This document shows positions 52,431 to 52,560 of a DNA stretch of 52,560 nt, piece by piece. A program made the translations under genes and the position numbers. The DNA is from Clostridia bacterium (GTDB taxonomy: Bacteria; Bacteroidota; Bacteroidia; Bacteroidales; 4484-276), in NCBI GenBank assembly GCA_009928785.1, contig SABY01000013.1, positions 1 to 52,560 on the forward strand, given 5' to 3'. Numbering within the stretch: position 1 is the first letter of the stretch; every line of letters begins with the position of its first letter. The notes under the pieces were generated by a model. It worked only from the letters and a program-made list of their open reading frames with translations. It did no database searches and had not been told where the DNA came from.

Positions 52431-52560
52431 AGCCTTCGGTCGGCAGTTTCAGTCCACGATTCTCCGCAGGAGTCAGTGGGGTAAAATATAGAAATGAGCA
52501 TACGATAGTAATGTTTTTTCATCAAAGCCCCAACGGGGCGACATCATTAATGCGGGAATC
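52431..52560. repeat. 130-bp unit, copy 2, running to the window edge
   Basis: Second copy, 291 bases after the first, ending at gcgggaatc exactly at the window edge. The array probably continues. Confidence 0.9.

Overview
The window is a chromosomal segment of a member of the Bacteroidota. Three observations support this. Many secreted proteins end in a type IX secretion (T9SS) type A C-terminal sorting domain. Several genes, and both intact tRNAs, are preceded by the TAnnTTTG -7 element of the Bacteroidota primary sigma factor, in the best case with TTTG about 20 bp upstream. The protein set (GldB-like lipoprotein, TonB-dependent receptor with carboxypeptidase-regulatory-like domain, OmpA with thrombospondin type 3 repeats) is typical of the phylum. 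An environmental Bacteroidales-like lineage is plausible, but this is inference.

Left part (1-13.5 kb): a transposase N-terminal fragment at the window edge, a palindrome-rich intergenic element, a YccF-type membrane protein, convergent metG and glnS, a metallophosphoesterase lipoprotein followed by a small beta-barrel protein, tRNA-Cys, a secreted S1/P1-nuclease or phospholipase C-like enzyme, a polyamine pair (agmatinase, then a deoxyhypusine synthase-like protein), a CbpA-type co-chaperone and a TonB-dependent receptor.

Central accessory part (13.7-29 kb): this is the most unusual region. A leftward three-gene unit encodes two paralogous T9SS cargo proteins and a 73-residue peptide with a proline-rich spacer and a C-terminal sorting-like tail. 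Divergent from it are three large rightward genes: a 1,600-residue GH57-like glycosidase with several accessory domains, and two tandem paralogues that each carry seven copies of a ~108-residue, four-cysteine, starch-binding-like module. A ~160-residue GWN/KAYLVK module links the glycosidase, one repeat protein and a secreted M28 peptidase further right. I infer a secreted glucan-binding or glucan-degrading surface apparatus.

Next (29-34 kb) comes a lipid-handling cluster: an MMPL/RND transporter and LolA-like carrier on the plus strand, facing a START-domain protein and a sulfotransferase on the minus strand. Then comes tRNA-Pro(CGG) with a GIY-YIG nuclease gene between the tRNA and a 73-bp duplicate of its 5' half and promoter.

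Right part (35-52.5 kb): two more T9SS cargos (a GEVED-type protein and an M28 peptidase), a glycosyltransferase-like protein, tatC, divergent oxyR and 1-Cys peroxiredoxin, Mrp/ApbC and NfuA-like Fe-S proteins, an OmpA-family protein, nadE, two beta-barrel proteins and a GldB-like lipoprotein. The window ends in a long field of ~10-bp repeats built into a 291-bp higher-order unit that runs off the edge.
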